Positions 1-9,342 are shown, counted from the first letter of the stretch. The stretch: DNA of 44,120 bases from JAAXTX01 sp035560715 (GCA_035560715.1 DATMYW010000059.1:1-44120); one strand, 5' to 3'. Translations and numbers: made by a program. Notes: generated by a model from the sequence alone, not told the origin.

Positions 1-66
1 ATAATATAGTTTGTAAGTTTGGAAGGTTTCTTCATAATTTTTACTGTCCGATGAACTCAATCAACG

Positions 67-1527
67 TTACTCCCGGCTCCGCATCGGCGGGAAGATGAAG
101 GTTTCGCGGATGGAACGGTCCATAAGGACGGCGAAGAGCCGCTCGCTCATGCCGAAGCCGAACGCCGGCGGCATCCCATATTCGAGCGCCTCGAGGAAGT
201 CCTCGTCGAGCATCATGCCCTCGGCGTCGCCAGCCTCACGAAGTCTCATCTGCTCCTCGAAGCGGCGGCGCTGGTCGGCCGGGTCATTGAGTTCCGAAAA
301 TCCGTTCCCAAGCTCGCTCATGGCCGCGATAGGCTGCATACGCAGTACGCGCCGCGGATTCGTCGGGTCCGACTTTGCCAAAGGCGACACCTCGATAGGA
401 TGACCGACGAGAAAGCATGGCTGCACCAGTTTCTGCCGCACGGTCTTCTTGTAGATCGTGTCGATAAGCCGGCCCTTCCCGGCCGCCGGATCATATCTGA
501 TACCAAGCTCCTCCGCCTTGGCGCGAAGCATGTCGACGGTAACGTCATCCGAGAGGTCGATACCCGTTTCCTTTTCGAACTCCGTGAAATAATCCACGCG
601 CGGAAACGGCTTTGACCAGTCGAGTTCCGCGCCCTCATAGACCGTCTTCAGGTTCCCATCATTCACGACACGTACGATCTCGCGATACAGCCGCTCGGAC
701 ATTTCCATACCCTGTTCCAGATCGAGGTATGCGGCATAGAATTCGACATCGTCGTACTCTTGCAGATGATCCCGATCCACCCCCTCGTTCCTGAACAGTC
801 TGCCGATCTCGAATACGCGTTCATAGCCACCAACGAGAAGCCGTTTCAAGGCGAGTTCAAGCGAGATGCGGAGATAGAAGTCCTGATCAAGGGCGTTGTG
901 ATGCGTTATAAACGGCTCCGCTTCCGCACCTCCGGGAATGTGCTCCAAAACGGGGGTCTGCACCTCGAGGAATCCCTCGCCGGCAAGAAACGTGCGCACG
1001 GTCTGCCAGAACTGGTTCTTCTTCCGAAACATATCACGCGTCTCGGGATTCGTCAGCAGATCAAGATACCTGCGACGAAGCAGCTCTTCCTTGTCCTCAA
1101 TGCCGAAGTGATCCGTCGGAATCGGACGCATGGATTTTCCGAGTATTCTCCACGACTTCACGGCAATCGTTTTCTCTTCCTTTTTCGTGAGAAACATCGT
1201 TCCGTGTACGTTCACGAAATCGCCCATTTCGATCGTATCGGAAAACAACTTGAACGCCTCCGAACCCAAATCCGCTTCGGAGAGAAATATCTGTATGCGA
1301 CCGCTTCCGTCCTCAAGGTGCGCAAACGCGATCTTACCCATCGTACGGACGGAACGGATCCTGCCGGCAACGATGATTTCTGCTCCGGATTCCGACAGTG
1401 TCTCAAACGACGCGACCGCTTCCGCCGCAGTATGGGTACGCTCCGTTTTTTCGGGATAGGCCGTGCCGAAGGCGGTATTCAATTTTTCCAGTTTCTCCGC
1501 TTTGGCGGCAACGATGTCTTCACGCAT
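67..1527 (-). CDS. lysS: Lysyl-tRNA synthetase, class II
   Basis: Charges tRNA-Lys with lysine in the cytoplasm. The 486-residue length is normal for bacterial class II LysRS. Residues about 51-125 form the OB-fold anticodon-binding domain (VAGRIRSVRTMGKIAFAHLE). The catalytic core follows, with class II motif 2 near 239-262 (FEIGRLFRNEGVDRDH) and motif 3 at the C-terminus (GFGMSERLFAVLMDRSIR, then IFPPMR). ATG at 1527 is the first in-frame methionine and fits the family N-terminus. No clear Shine-Dalgarno sequence precedes it. The gene lies downstream of greA, beyond a strong terminator hairpin, so it probably has its own promoter. Motif 3 shows S-E where many homologues have I-D before R-L, which is within family variation. 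Identity is secure. Confidence 0.97.
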   Translation of the reverse strand: MREDIVAAKAEKLEKLNTAFGTAYPEKTERTHTAAEAVASFETLSESGAEIIVAGRIRSVRTMGKIAFAHLEDGSGRIQIFLSEADLGSEAFKLFSDTIEMGDFVNVHGTMFLTKKEEKTIAVKSWRILGKSMRPIPTDHFGIEDKEELLRRRYLDLLTNPETRDMFRKKNQFWQTVRTFLAGEGFLEVQTPVLEHIPGGAEAEPFITHHNALDQDFYLRISLELALKRLLVGGYERVFEIGRLFRNEGVDRDHLQEYDDVEFYAAYLDLEQGMEMSERLYREIVRVVNDGNLKTVYEGAELDWSKPFPRVDYFTEFEKETGIDLSDDVTVDMLRAKAEELGIRYDPAAGKGRLIDTIYKKTVRQKLVQPCFLVGHPIEVSPLAKSDPTNPRRVLRMQPIAAMSELGNGFSELNDPADQRRRFEEQMRLREAGDAEGMMLDEDFLEALEYGMPPAFGFGMSERLFAVLMDRSIRETFIFPPMRSRE

Positions 1528-1559
1528 AGGGTATATGTTGATTCGGATCGGTCTCCCCT

Positions 1560-1588
1560 ACTCTACCGTCTTTTCGGCCTGAAGACAA
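1560..1588 (-). promoter_or_regulatory. Possible lysS promoter
   Basis: On the minus strand, TTGTCT (1583-1588) and TAGAGT (1560-1565) are separated by 17 bases. Transcription would begin about 25 bases upstream of lysS. The -35 box touches the end of the greA terminator hairpin. Both hexamers are imperfect, so this is a modest prediction. Confidence 0.4.
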
Positions 1589-1618
1589 GCAAAAAGCCCC
1601 CATGGGGGCCTTTTTGCT
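1588..1618 (-). terminator. Rho-independent terminator after greA
   Basis: A near-perfect inverted repeat reading AGCAAAAAGCCCCC, then a short loop, then GGGGGCCTTTTTGCT. A- and T-rich flanks on both sides make it a terminator in either direction. It lies between the greA stop and the lysS start, so its obvious role is to end the greA transcript. Confidence 0.85.
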
Positions 1619-1680
1619 TTCCTGTTCCCCTTACCAAGGGGAGCTGTCGATTCTGAGAGACTGAGGGGTGCAATATATTC

Positions 1681-2136
1681 CTACGCCACCGACATGACGA
1701 CACACTTGAGTTTTCCGACCGGCACCTCGATCTCGACCTCGTCGTCCTTGGACCGGCCCATAAGCGCGCGTCCGAACGGCGAGTCGCTTGAGATGAGTCC
1801 CTCGGCGGGATTGACCTCGTTCGTGCCGACGATGGTAAACCGCATTTCCTTCCCCTTGCAATCGAGTACGACCGAGGAACCGATCTGCACGGAAGACGAG
1901 CCTGTGGTCTTCTCGACCACGGTCGCCTCCTTGAGCATCGCCTCGAGTTCCATGATTTTGGTCTCATTCTCGTCCTGCTGATGCTTTGCCTCGCTGTATT
2001 CGGCGTTCTCGGAGAGGTCACCCTGCTCCTTAGCCTCCTTGATCGCGGACGCAATTTCCTGGCGGACTCGGATCTTCCGGTCCTCGAGTTCGTCCTGCAG
2101 TTTTTTCATTCCCTCGCGAGTGAGTATCCTGGCCAT
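1681..2136 (-). CDS. greA: Transcription elongation factor GreA
   Basis: Rescues backtracked RNA polymerase by stimulating cleavage of the transcript 3' end in the secondary channel. The protein has 151 residues. The N-terminal antiparallel coiled coil (about 2-75) carries the tip motif EQGDLSENAEY, with acidic residues D40 and E43 matching the catalytic pair of GreA. A C-terminal FKBP-like domain follows from about residue 83 (VQIGSSVVLD ... VEIEVPVG). The frame stays open upstream to 2229. That extension runs through the predicted -10 box and is not conserved, so I start at the ATG giving MARILTREGM. A promoter at 2228-2255 and a strong terminator at 1588-1618 make this a single-gene unit. 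Confidence 0.95.
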   Translation of the reverse strand: MARILTREGMKKLQDELEDRKIRVRQEIASAIKEAKEQGDLSENAEYSEAKHQQDENETKIMELEAMLKEATVVEKTTGSSSVQIGSSVVLDCKGKEMRFTIVGTNEVNPAEGLISSDSPFGRALMGRSKDDEVEIEVPVGKLKCVVMSVA

Positions 2137-2227
2137 GATTTTTCTTCGCTCATGTGTTACGTCCGGACGACGGCCCCGAGGGACATCGGCGAACCGGGAG
2201 CGGTTCGCGGACAAAAAAGTGCTTCCC

Positions 2228-2255
2228 ATGGTATCACGGATGAAACGGATGTCAA
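2228..2255 (-). promoter_or_regulatory. greA promoter
   Basis: On the minus strand, a perfect -35 TTGACA (2250-2255) lies 16 bases from TACCAT (2228-2233), which is preceded by an extended -10 TG. This predicts a leader of about 85 bases and rules out the longer greA start at 2229. The -35 lies in the loop of a small hairpin (2243-2265) just beyond the mrdA stop. Confidence 0.7.
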
Positions 2256-2295
2256 GAGTCCGTTTTTCTGGCTTTTATAAGGGATAATCCGATGA

Positions 2296-4188
2296 TCATC
2301 CACTCGTATCACCGTCGGACAGACGCTCTCGGAAATACCATTCATAAATATCCTTTGTCACCGGAACCGTATTGTACGTCTCATCCCCTTCCTGACCCTC
2401 CACCAAGACGATGAGTGCGATTTTCGGATCATCGTACGGAGCGAAGGAAACAAACCATCCGTGAGTCCGACCGCTCGTGCCAAATTGCGCCGTACCGGTT
2501 TTTCCGGCAACAGGTAAGGACATTGCTTCCAGGGACTGGGCCGTCCCATCGGTAACCGTCTCGCGCATTCCCTCCCGGACGATACGGAGTACGTCCTTGT
2601 CGATAAATCCGCCCCGTACGACCTTCGGCGGGTTTTGGACGGTCTTACCGTCGATTCCCCGTATCTGGGACACCACCCTCGGCTCATACAGGGTTCCCCC
2701 GTTGGCAATGGTAGCTATCGAGTTCACGATCTGCAACGGGGTCGCCGTAATGAATCCCTGGCCGATGGACGAGTGATAGTCATCACCGATATACCATGGC
2801 TCACCGGTCGTCGCCTTTTTCCATTCCTGGTCAGGCAGGAACCCGTCCGCCTCGCCCGGCAGGTCGATGCCGGACGGTGCGCCGTATCCGAACAGGGCGG
2901 CATATTTCTTTATCCTCGAGATTCCGAGTCCCGGAATATTCCCGCAGCCTCCACCGACGGAGTAAAAGAAAACGTCGCTCGAAACGGCGATCGCCCGACG
3001 TATATCCGTAAAGCCGTGCGCCTTCCAGTCACCGAAAAAGAAGCTCCCGACCGAGATGCCGCCCTTTGATTCTATTTCGGTATGCTCATTGACGACACCT
3101 TCCGTCAACGCGGCGGAAGCCATTACCGGCTTGAACGTCGAACCCGGCGCGTATTCTCCGGCGATCGCCCTATTGAATAACGGCTTCGCCTCGTCGGAAA
3201 GCAAGGATTTGTACGCATCAGTCGAGATTCCCTCGGAAAACAGGTTATTATCGAATCCGGGCACCGAGACGAGCGCAAGCACTGACCCGTCACGCGGATC
3301 GAGCGCCACGACCGCGCCTCGAGATAATCCCCTCGACTGCAGAGTCGCGGCAAGGGAGTCATAGGCCTTCTTCTCAAGGTCCGCATCGATATTGAGTACG
3401 AGATCGCTGCCCGGAACGGGTGCGACGGAACCAAGATCCTTCTTCGGGCGTCCGAGCGCATCCACTTCGACACGATCATACCCGCGCGTACCGCGTAGCT
3501 CTTCCTCATATCGTTTCTCGACGCCCTGCTTGCCAATCATGTCGCTCGGAATATAAGAGGGGTCCGACACTAGTTCGGATTCGGTGATCTTACCTTCGTA
3601 TCCGAGCAAATGGGAGAAGATGACGCTATCCGAATATTCGCGATACGAGGATTTGAAGATGCTCACGCCCGGAAATTCCTTCTGTCTGGACAAGAAAGAT
3701 ATCATCTCGTCCTGTGTGAGTTTCTCCTTGAGCAGAATCGGCGAAAGACGATCCGCAGACTTGGACGTCATCGCCGTATCCACGGCAGCCGCATCGGCAT
3801 GCAGGACGGACGTGATCGCGGCGCGCAGCAACGATCGGCCGGAATCGTCCTTCGGCATGTCGGCCGGAACGATGACCGCGCCGATACTCGGCACGTTCCC
3901 GACGAGCGGCATACCGTACCGGTCGTAAACAATACCGCGTGGAGCGGGCTGCGGAATCTGCCGGATACTGTTGCGCATCGCCATACCGCCGTACTTTTCT
4001 CCCTGAATCACGTCCAAGAAAACGACTCTCCCGAAGAGGGATGCGAGTGCCGCCACGGAGACGATGAAATACGAACGGGACCATTTCCGCCGAAGCGGCC
4101 ATTCGAGCTTCGCAGCGTCACGCTCCGTGATGGTAAGTACCGCGTCATCGATTTCCTTTCCTTTCCCTTTCGGGAGATGTCCGAACAT
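2296..4188 (-). CDS. mrdA: Penicillin-binding protein 2 (elongasome transpeptidase)
   Basis: Cross-links peptidoglycan during elongation as part of the Rod complex, with its catalytic domain outside the membrane. From the ATG at 4188 the protein has 630 residues. A cytoplasmic N-terminus is followed by one membrane anchor (about 39-60), a PBP dimerisation region starting at APRGIVYDRYG, and a transpeptidase domain. The three active-site motifs are visible: S350-T-F-K353, S403-S-D405 (the SxD variant usual in PBP2) and K563-T-G565. The frame is open upstream to 4371, but that part overlaps mreD and reads as non-conserved sequence. The mreD stop lies 5 bases before this start, which implies coupled translation. 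It is the last gene of the mre operon. Confidence 0.95.
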   Translation of the reverse strand: MFGHLPKGKGKEIDDAVLTITERDAAKLEWPLRRKWSRSYFIVSVAALASLFGRVVFLDVIQGEKYGGMAMRNSIRQIPQPAPRGIVYDRYGMPLVGNVPSIGAVIVPADMPKDDSGRSLLRAAITSVLHADAAAVDTAMTSKSADRLSPILLKEKLTQDEMISFLSRQKEFPGVSIFKSSYREYSDSVIFSHLLGYEGKITESELVSDPSYIPSDMIGKQGVEKRYEEELRGTRGYDRVEVDALGRPKKDLGSVAPVPGSDLVLNIDADLEKKAYDSLAATLQSRGLSRGAVVALDPRDGSVLALVSVPGFDNNLFSEGISTDAYKSLLSDEAKPLFNRAIAGEYAPGSTFKPVMASAALTEGVVNEHTEIESKGGISVGSFFFGDWKAHGFTDIRRAIAVSSDVFFYSVGGGCGNIPGLGISRIKKYAALFGYGAPSGIDLPGEADGFLPDQEWKKATTGEPWYIGDDYHSSIGQGFITATPLQIVNSIATIANGGTLYEPRVVSQIRGIDGKTVQNPPKVVRGGFIDKDVLRIVREGMRETVTDGTAQSLEAMSLPVAGKTGTAQFGTSGRTHGWFVSFAPYDDPKIALIVLVEGQEGDETYNTVPVTKDIYEWYFRERLSDGDTSG

Positions 4189-4193
4189 AACTT

Positions 4194-4718
4194 TCAGAAC
4201 GAATGGTGTGGCTCGAGATATGAAAGCCACGTCTCGACTCGGCGCATGACGGCCGAAACAAACGAGTAAACGACGATTCCTGACGCGATCGAAAACGTCA
4301 CAGGACCGAACCGGAGTCCGGTCAGGATTCCGACCCAAGAGGCTGGGTCGGAAATGATCGAAGCCATGCATATGAACGCGACTGCGCCGACTCCGACAAG
4401 TATGCCCGCGGATACATGCATCATGAATCCATGTTCAATCGCGAAACGCCTGGAAAAGAAGCTTGCGGTATAGGCAAGTCCGACTGATAGCGCCGACAGG
4501 AGTCCGATGCGCCCGAGAGCGGCGACATCAGCCACCAGACCGATGGTAATGACGGAGGGCATGGCACGTATGAAGCCTCTGGAGAACGAAAGCGATACCG
4601 CGATCGAGAACAGCACGATCGGGAACAGGATCCGCGAGAAGGACGACACGTTCAGAATAGAGACGCCCATGAGGACGAGTGCGATGACGAGGATGCCGCG
4701 AACGAAAGATGTATTCAT
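4194..4718 (-). CDS. mreD: Rod shape-determining membrane protein MreD-like
   Basis: A 174-residue, strongly hydrophobic protein with about five membrane segments. MreD is a membrane partner of MreC and MreB in the elongasome. Sequence similarity in this family is weak, so the call relies on size, hydrophobic profile and exact position between mreC and mrdA. It starts 6 bases after the mreC stop and ends 5 bases before mrdA, as expected for a coupled operon. No catalytic motif is expected. The main alternative is an unrelated membrane protein in the same slot, which the conserved gene order makes unlikely. Confidence 0.85.
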   Translation of the reverse strand: MNTSFVRGILVIALVLMGVSILNVSSFSRILFPIVLFSIAVSLSFSRGFIRAMPSVITIGLVADVAALGRIGLLSALSVGLAYTASFFSRRFAIEHGFMMHVSAGILVGVGAVAFICMASIISDPASWVGILTGLRFGPVTFSIASGIVVYSFVSAVMRRVETWLSYLEPHHSF

Positions 4719-4724
4719 ACGGGG

Positions 4725-5534
4725 TCATTCCTTGATAAGGTAGAGAAATCGCAGTTTCCCGAGATCGATCGGCGGCAAAATGCTCGATTCCCGGAACAGC
4801 CGATCCCCGGAGTCGCGAACCGAACTCACCGTTCCCACAAGCAGTCCGGATGGGACCATACCACCCGCGCCGGATGTCATGACCCGGTCGCCCTGTGCGA
4901 GCTGATCGGACTGCAATACCATCCCATAGGAGACGCCAAGCCCCCTGTCGCCGTGAACGATGCCTGCCGAACCGTTTTCCACGGTGACACCTCCGAGCAC
5001 GGTTCCGGAATTGGTGACCAGCGCGATGCGGGCGCTCGCCGGATACGTCTCGTCGACGATACCGACCAACACCCCTTCCCCGACAATCGCCGTCATGCCG
5101 GTCCGAACGCCCTGCATAGACCCGCGATCGATGATGACGGACCCCCGACCGCCTTCACCTCCCGCGGCGACTATCTGTGCCGCGAGCAGGTCGTACCGCT
5201 TCCGCATATCGAGACCTACCGATTTTCTCAGGGTGTCGTTCTCCGTACGGAGGTACGCGAGTTGGGCGTTCTCGGACGCGAATCGGATATTTTCTTCAGT
5301 GAGGCGTTCGTTCTCACGCTTCATACTGCCGATTGAAGAAAGGAAACCCCATACATCCCCGATACCCGAAGAGAATGAGGAGGTTAGCATCTCAAGCGGA
5401 AGCAGTACGGTATGGAATGTTCCGCGCAAAAAAGGACCCAAAGGCGTCGGGTTCCAAAGAGCGAGTCCGAACAGGATCGCGAGCGCGAAAATCGCACGGA
5501 TGAATTTGGAATGGGGCCATCCTCTCAGATTCAT
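4725..5534 (-). CDS. mreC: Rod shape-determining protein MreC
   Basis: A scaffold of the cell-elongation machinery that links MreB filaments to PBP2 on the outer face of the membrane. The 269 residues include one N-terminal membrane helix (about 10-28) and a coiled coil (about 65-108, RENERLTEENIRFASENAQL). Two beta-domains typical of the family follow (QIVAAGGEGGRGSVIIDRGS; MTSGAGGMVPSGLLVGTV). It lies 38 bases after mreB and 6 bases before mreD. Length and domain order match typical MreC, and nothing appears truncated. Confidence 0.95.
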   Translation of the reverse strand: MNLRGWPHSKFIRAIFALAILFGLALWNPTPLGPFLRGTFHTVLLPLEMLTSSFSSGIGDVWGFLSSIGSMKRENERLTEENIRFASENAQLAYLRTENDTLRKSVGLDMRKRYDLLAAQIVAAGGEGGRGSVIIDRGSMQGVRTGMTAIVGEGVLVGIVDETYPASARIALVTNSGTVLGGVTVENGSAGIVHGDRGLGVSYGMVLQSDQLAQGDRVMTSGAGGMVPSGLLVGTVSSVRDSGDRLFRESSILPPIDLGKLRFLYLIKE

Positions 5535-5572
5535 ACGAAGCTTCTATAAGGACGACTACGAATCATGCATTC

Positions 5573-6673
5573 CTATCGCAACGCGCTCGAAGAGCCGGAT
5601 TCGATAAGCACTTCCTGCAATCGTTCCATGTCGTCAAGCACCACACCGGTACCGCGGGCGACCGCGGTAAGCGGATCCTCCATCAATCGGACCGGGATCC
5701 CGGTCTGATTCGCGAACAGCTTGTCGACTCCACGGATCAGACTGCCTCCACCGGCAAGTATGATACCACGGCCCATGATATCGGAAATAAGTTCTGGCGG
5801 CGTTTCTTCGACAATGGTCTTGATGGTGTTCGTGATGACGCGAATCGAATGTGACAACGCCTCCCGGACATGTTCGTCGTTCATGACAATCTCCTTCGGC
5901 AGCCCCGAAACGAGATCTCGCCCTCGAACCGGCATCGTCAATTTCTCCCGCAAGGGATATGCGCTCCCAATGGCGATCTTCACCTCCTCCGCCGTTCGTT
6001 CCCCTATAAGGAGGTTGAACTCGTCCCGGCAGAACCGGACGATATCCTGGTTCATCTTATCACCCGCGACACGAAGACTGCGAGAGATAACCACGCCGCC
6101 GAGCGAAATTACCGCGATCTCGGTCGTGCCACCGCCGATATCCACGATCATGTTGCCAGCCGCTTCCGTGACCGGCAACCGTGCCCCGATCGCCGCCGCC
6201 ATCGGCTCATCGATCAGGAACGCGTGACGGGCTCCCGCGTTCTGTGCGGCCTCGACCACCGCGCGTTTCTCCACTTCGGTCACACCGGAAGGGATGCCGA
6301 TAAGCACCCGGGGACGCCGGAGAAACATCATGCTGCCCTCGTGGACCTTGCTAATGAAATATCGGAGCATCTGCTGTGTGACCTCGAAATCGGAAACGAC
6401 GCCGTTCACCAGCGGGCGCGTCACGACGATGTGGCCCGGTGTTTTTCCGACCATCCGTTTAGCGTTCCGACCGATAGCGAGAATCTGACCCGTACGCTGG
6501 TTGACCGCGACGACGGACGGCTCGTTAATGACGATTCCACGGCCTCGTACGAACACCAGGGTATTCGCGGTACCGAGATCGATGCCGATATCCTGCGAAA
6601 AACGACCAAAAATCCTTTCGAAAAGGCTCTTTTTCAGATTTTCGAAGAATGACGAGAAAGACGACATAGACAT
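5573..6673 (-). CDS. mreB: Rod shape-determining actin homologue MreB
   Basis: Forms membrane-bound ATP-dependent filaments that guide lateral wall synthesis. The 366 residues show the actin-fold nucleotide motifs: phosphate 1 IDLGTANTLVF (about 31-41), phosphate 2 VDIGGGTTEIAV and the C-terminal GRGIILAGGGSLI. An N-terminal extension of about 25 residues (FFENLKKSLFERIFGRF) looks amphipathic and could act as a membrane anchor. Two ATGs lie six bases apart (6673 and 6667). A GGA sits upstream of the second, so either could be used. It heads mreB-mreC-mreD-mrdA and follows the two-component genes on the same strand, 84 bases away. Confidence 0.97.
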   Translation of the reverse strand: MSMSSFSSFFENLKKSLFERIFGRFSQDIGIDLGTANTLVFVRGRGIVINEPSVVAVNQRTGQILAIGRNAKRMVGKTPGHIVVTRPLVNGVVSDFEVTQQMLRYFISKVHEGSMMFLRRPRVLIGIPSGVTEVEKRAVVEAAQNAGARHAFLIDEPMAAAIGARLPVTEAAGNMIVDIGGGTTEIAVISLGGVVISRSLRVAGDKMNQDIVRFCRDEFNLLIGERTAEEVKIAIGSAYPLREKLTMPVRGRDLVSGLPKEIVMNDEHVREALSHSIRVITNTIKTIVEETPPELISDIMGRGIILAGGGSLIRGVDKLFANQTGIPVRLMEDPLTAVARGTGVVLDDMERLQEVLIESGSSSALR

Positions 6674-6703
6674 TCCAAAAACGGGGACGATGGGTCACCC
6701 CTT

Positions 6704-6725
6704 ATTCTATCCCATTCCCGGGAAT
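6704..6725 (-). promoter_or_regulatory. Possible mreB promoter with upstream palindrome
   Basis: In the gap before mreB there is a TAGAAT -10-like hexamer (6704-6709). Just upstream of it lies the perfect 12-base palindrome ATTCCCGGGAAT (6714-6725). No good -35 is visible at 17 bases (TGGAAC at best), so this would be an activator-dependent or weak promoter. It may let mre transcription be controlled separately from the two-component genes. Confidence 0.3.
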
Positions 6726-6757
6726 TGTTCCAGTCGCAAAACGGATATCCGGGATTC

Positions 6758-7576
6758 CTAGTCCCGAGCTTTGAACACTTGGTTGACGGCGTATGCGAGC
6801 TCACTCGGTGTGATGCGCGTCTTGAGGTATCGCCGATCAATCGGAAGATCGCCGCCAACCGTCGAAAGTTCGTCTTCCCCCATCGATGCCGAGAGGAGGA
6901 TGATGGGAATATCCTTCCCCGCGTCCATGTGTCGGAGGCGGGAGATGATCTCGTCACCGCCGACGCCCGGCAACATGATATCGGTGATAAGCATGTCATA
7001 TCCGCCCGCAAGCGCCGCCTCAAGACCGGTCGCTCCGTCCATCCTGGTTTCGACCTCATATCCTTCGTCCCGGAGCCTCTTGCCGAACATCTCGACGAAT
7101 ACGTGTTCGTCCTCGATGAACAGTATCCTCTTCTTTCCGGTTTCCGGGCCGGACATCTTGGCCGCGCTGGAGACATCCTTCGAATCATTGCGAACCCGTT
7201 CGGAAAACTGCCGGAGAAAACGAAGGATCTCCTCAACGACCTCGGAGGGGGTGAATTCCGTCTTCGAAATAAATCCATCCGCACCGAGTCTGAGACATTC
7301 CTCACGATCCTCAGCGCTACTCAGATTGCTGAACACGACCACCTTGAGGTTCCGATCATACTCGTCATTGGTTCGAAGCTCTTTCAGGACGTCCTGCCCG
7401 CTCATCTCCGGAATGACAAGGTCAAGCAGGACGAGATCGAACACCCCCTCCTTGACGGCCCGGAGTACCGCCTTCCCGGTCGTCACGTTCACCGAGTCCA
7501 GTCCGGCTTCTCCGAACTTCCTCGTGTAGATCTCCGCGATCAGCGGATCGTCTTCGACATACAGTATTTTCGGCAT
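6758..7576 (-). CDS. Tandem-receiver response regulator (REC-REC)
   Basis: Two CheY-like receiver domains joined by a short polar linker, with no DNA-binding or enzymatic output. Numbering is from the ATG at 7576. The first receiver has the acidic cluster EDD near 8-10, phospho-acceptor D52 (LLDLVIPE) and K105. The second has IEDE near 154, D199 (ITDIMLPG) and K252. Both therefore look competent for phosphorylation. A GTG at 7597 could add seven residues. The gene starts 57 bases after the histidine kinase on the same strand, so they are likely partners. With no output domain, it may work as a phosphorelay intermediate or bind a protein target, as single-domain CheY proteins do. The target is unknown. 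Confidence 0.9.
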   Translation of the reverse strand: MPKILYVEDDPLIAEIYTRKFGEAGLDSVNVTTGKAVLRAVKEGVFDLVLLDLVIPEMSGQDVLKELRTNDEYDRNLKVVVFSNLSSAEDREECLRLGADGFISKTEFTPSEVVEEILRFLRQFSERVRNDSKDVSSAAKMSGPETGKKRILFIEDEHVFVEMFGKRLRDEGYEVETRMDGATGLEAALAGGYDMLITDIMLPGVGGDEIISRLRHMDAGKDIPIILLSASMGEDELSTVGGDLPIDRRYLKTRITPSELAYAVNQVFKARD

Positions 7577-7633
7577 ATGCTCTGTTCGTTTACTCACGAC
7601 CTGAAATCATGCTATCTGAAATGACGACCCGGG

Positions 7634-9313
7634 TCAGGGTTTTCCCATGCCAGATTCCCCGTTTTCTCGGGGATTCCGAATCGGGAGTTCGATGATGAAT
7701 CGCGATCCCTTCCCGATGCCTTCCGACTCGGCCCACATATGACCGCCGTGCGCGGTGACGAAACTTCTACCGACATAGAGACCGAGACCCGTTCCGGACA
7801 CGTACCGTTTGGTCGTCTCCTCCGTACGGACGAACTTCTCGAACAGTTTCGCAAGATCCTCCGGCTTAAGCCCGATACCGGTATCGGTAACCGTGATACG
7901 GACCCCTTCGCCACTGAGCTCGACCGAAACACGTACCGAACCCGCATCGGTATATTTGAGCGCGTTGTCGATCAGGTTCGAGAGGGACTCGCCGATTTTT
8001 CCGGCATCGAGAGACAGTTTCGGCAAGGGCGTCTCAGGGACATGTGCGCTGAGTTCGATACCTTTCTCCCGCGCCAACGGCATGAACATACTCACCTTGT
8101 CCGTTACCAACGTTTCCACTCCGGTCGGCAAGAACGTATACCGTATGCGACCCGCGTCGATCCGCGAGACATTGAGCAAGTCCTCCACGAGTCCGATCAG
8201 GTTCCGATTCACGAGATTGACCTTTTCGAGCACGTCGCGTACGTCCGCGGACACGGCCCCGTACGACCCTTCGAGCAGCAGCGACAGATACCCTTTGATG
8301 GCGGTAAGAGGCGTCCGCAACTGGTGCGACGCGATGGAGATGAACTCGGTCTTGGTGTTGTCAAGTTCCTTGAGACGCTGATTCGCCGTCGCAAGCGAAT
8401 CCGATATCCGCTGCAGTTCCTCCTTGCGCTCGACCTCCTTGCGGACCGACCGGATCAAGATCCACCCGAACACGACTGAGATAACGAGCGTTATCGCTGT
8501 AAGTACTTTGTTGGTCTCGTTCTGGATAAAGAAGAACTGCGATCCGATAAGCGCGACCAGCGCCACGACGAGTGCCTGTGCTCCGAGCAGCTTGATGCTG
8601 AACGCCCTGTATTGCACGATGAGATACGTGAGGAATCCGAGGAATACGGGCATCCCGAAGAGTCCGTACTGAAGTATCTCCCATTTGCCCGTGATGCTGC
8701 TCACGATATTTGTACCTGAAAAAGACGCGAGAAAACAAATGGCACCTACAGCGAACAGCATTCGGTATCTCCTATCCTGCATCTGCGACCTTATGATGTT
8801 CCGAAACAGGTAGATAACCGTCCAAGAGAGTAAGTAGGTTTCAAGGAAATAGTAGTACTTCATCAGCACGCCCTGACCAGCCTCGCAATTCGGTCCGTCG
8901 AAACCGGTTAGATTGAACGCGGTCGGGATAAACAAGATATATATCGAGAACAAGGACCCGAACAGGATCTTATACGCGAACGGAACATCCTTCTTTTCGA
9001 GAAAGACATATGAGAAATAGAGCGTCCCGGAGGAAACCAGAAGTTCGAACAGGTTGACCAGCGACCACAACAGCATGATCTTCCTGCTGTCCGGATTCAC
9101 GAATATGACGATATCGGATATCGCCCAGCAGACGAATGCGACGGAGACGAGTAAGAGCAGGCGACCGACGACGACGTTCTTTTCCCTGTTCATCAAGAAC
9201 ACGAAAATCCCGAATAGCAGGGTCGCGATCGCCGTCGGTACATGCGAATAATACAGGAGATGAGGTACGCTGGTATAGCAACTCTCCAGGTTCGTCACCA
9301 GGTTATAACCCAT
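7634..9313 (-). CDS. Membrane sensor histidine kinase
   Basis: A 559-residue sensor kinase. Residues 1-290 are mostly membrane, with about eight predicted helices and no large extracellular domain, so the signal may be sensed in or near the membrane. A short coiled linker (290-320) leads to the HisKA dimerisation domain, with phospho-acceptor H330 in ASHQLRTPL. The HATPase_c domain has N-box N450 (NLIDNALKYT), G1 DTGIG (477-481) and G2 GTGLGL (507-512), so all catalytic motifs are intact. The likely partner is the tandem-receiver protein directly downstream. An extended -10 promoter lies 30 bases upstream. The stimulus cannot be read from the sequence. Confidence 0.95.
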   Translation of the reverse strand: MGYNLVTNLESCYTSVPHLLYYSHVPTAIATLLFGIFVFLMNREKNVVVGRLLLLVSVAFVCWAISDIVIFVNPDSRKIMLLWSLVNLFELLVSSGTLYFSYVFLEKKDVPFAYKILFGSLFSIYILFIPTAFNLTGFDGPNCEAGQGVLMKYYYFLETYLLSWTVIYLFRNIIRSQMQDRRYRMLFAVGAICFLASFSGTNIVSSITGKWEILQYGLFGMPVFLGFLTYLIVQYRAFSIKLLGAQALVVALVALIGSQFFFIQNETNKVLTAITLVISVVFGWILIRSVRKEVERKEELQRISDSLATANQRLKELDNTKTEFISIASHQLRTPLTAIKGYLSLLLEGSYGAVSADVRDVLEKVNLVNRNLIGLVEDLLNVSRIDAGRIRYTFLPTGVETLVTDKVSMFMPLAREKGIELSAHVPETPLPKLSLDAGKIGESLSNLIDNALKYTDAGSVRVSVELSGEGVRITVTDTGIGLKPEDLAKLFEKFVRTEETTKRYVSGTGLGLYVGRSFVTAHGGHMWAESEGIGKGSRFIIELPIRNPRENGESGMGKP

Positions 9314-9342
9314 AGCACGATGACATATTTCTCATACGTGGG

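Noticed and set aside
760..1656. 298-codon plus-strand open frame
   Set aside because: It lies antisense to lysS, whose family motifs are unmistakable. The translation matches no protein pattern.
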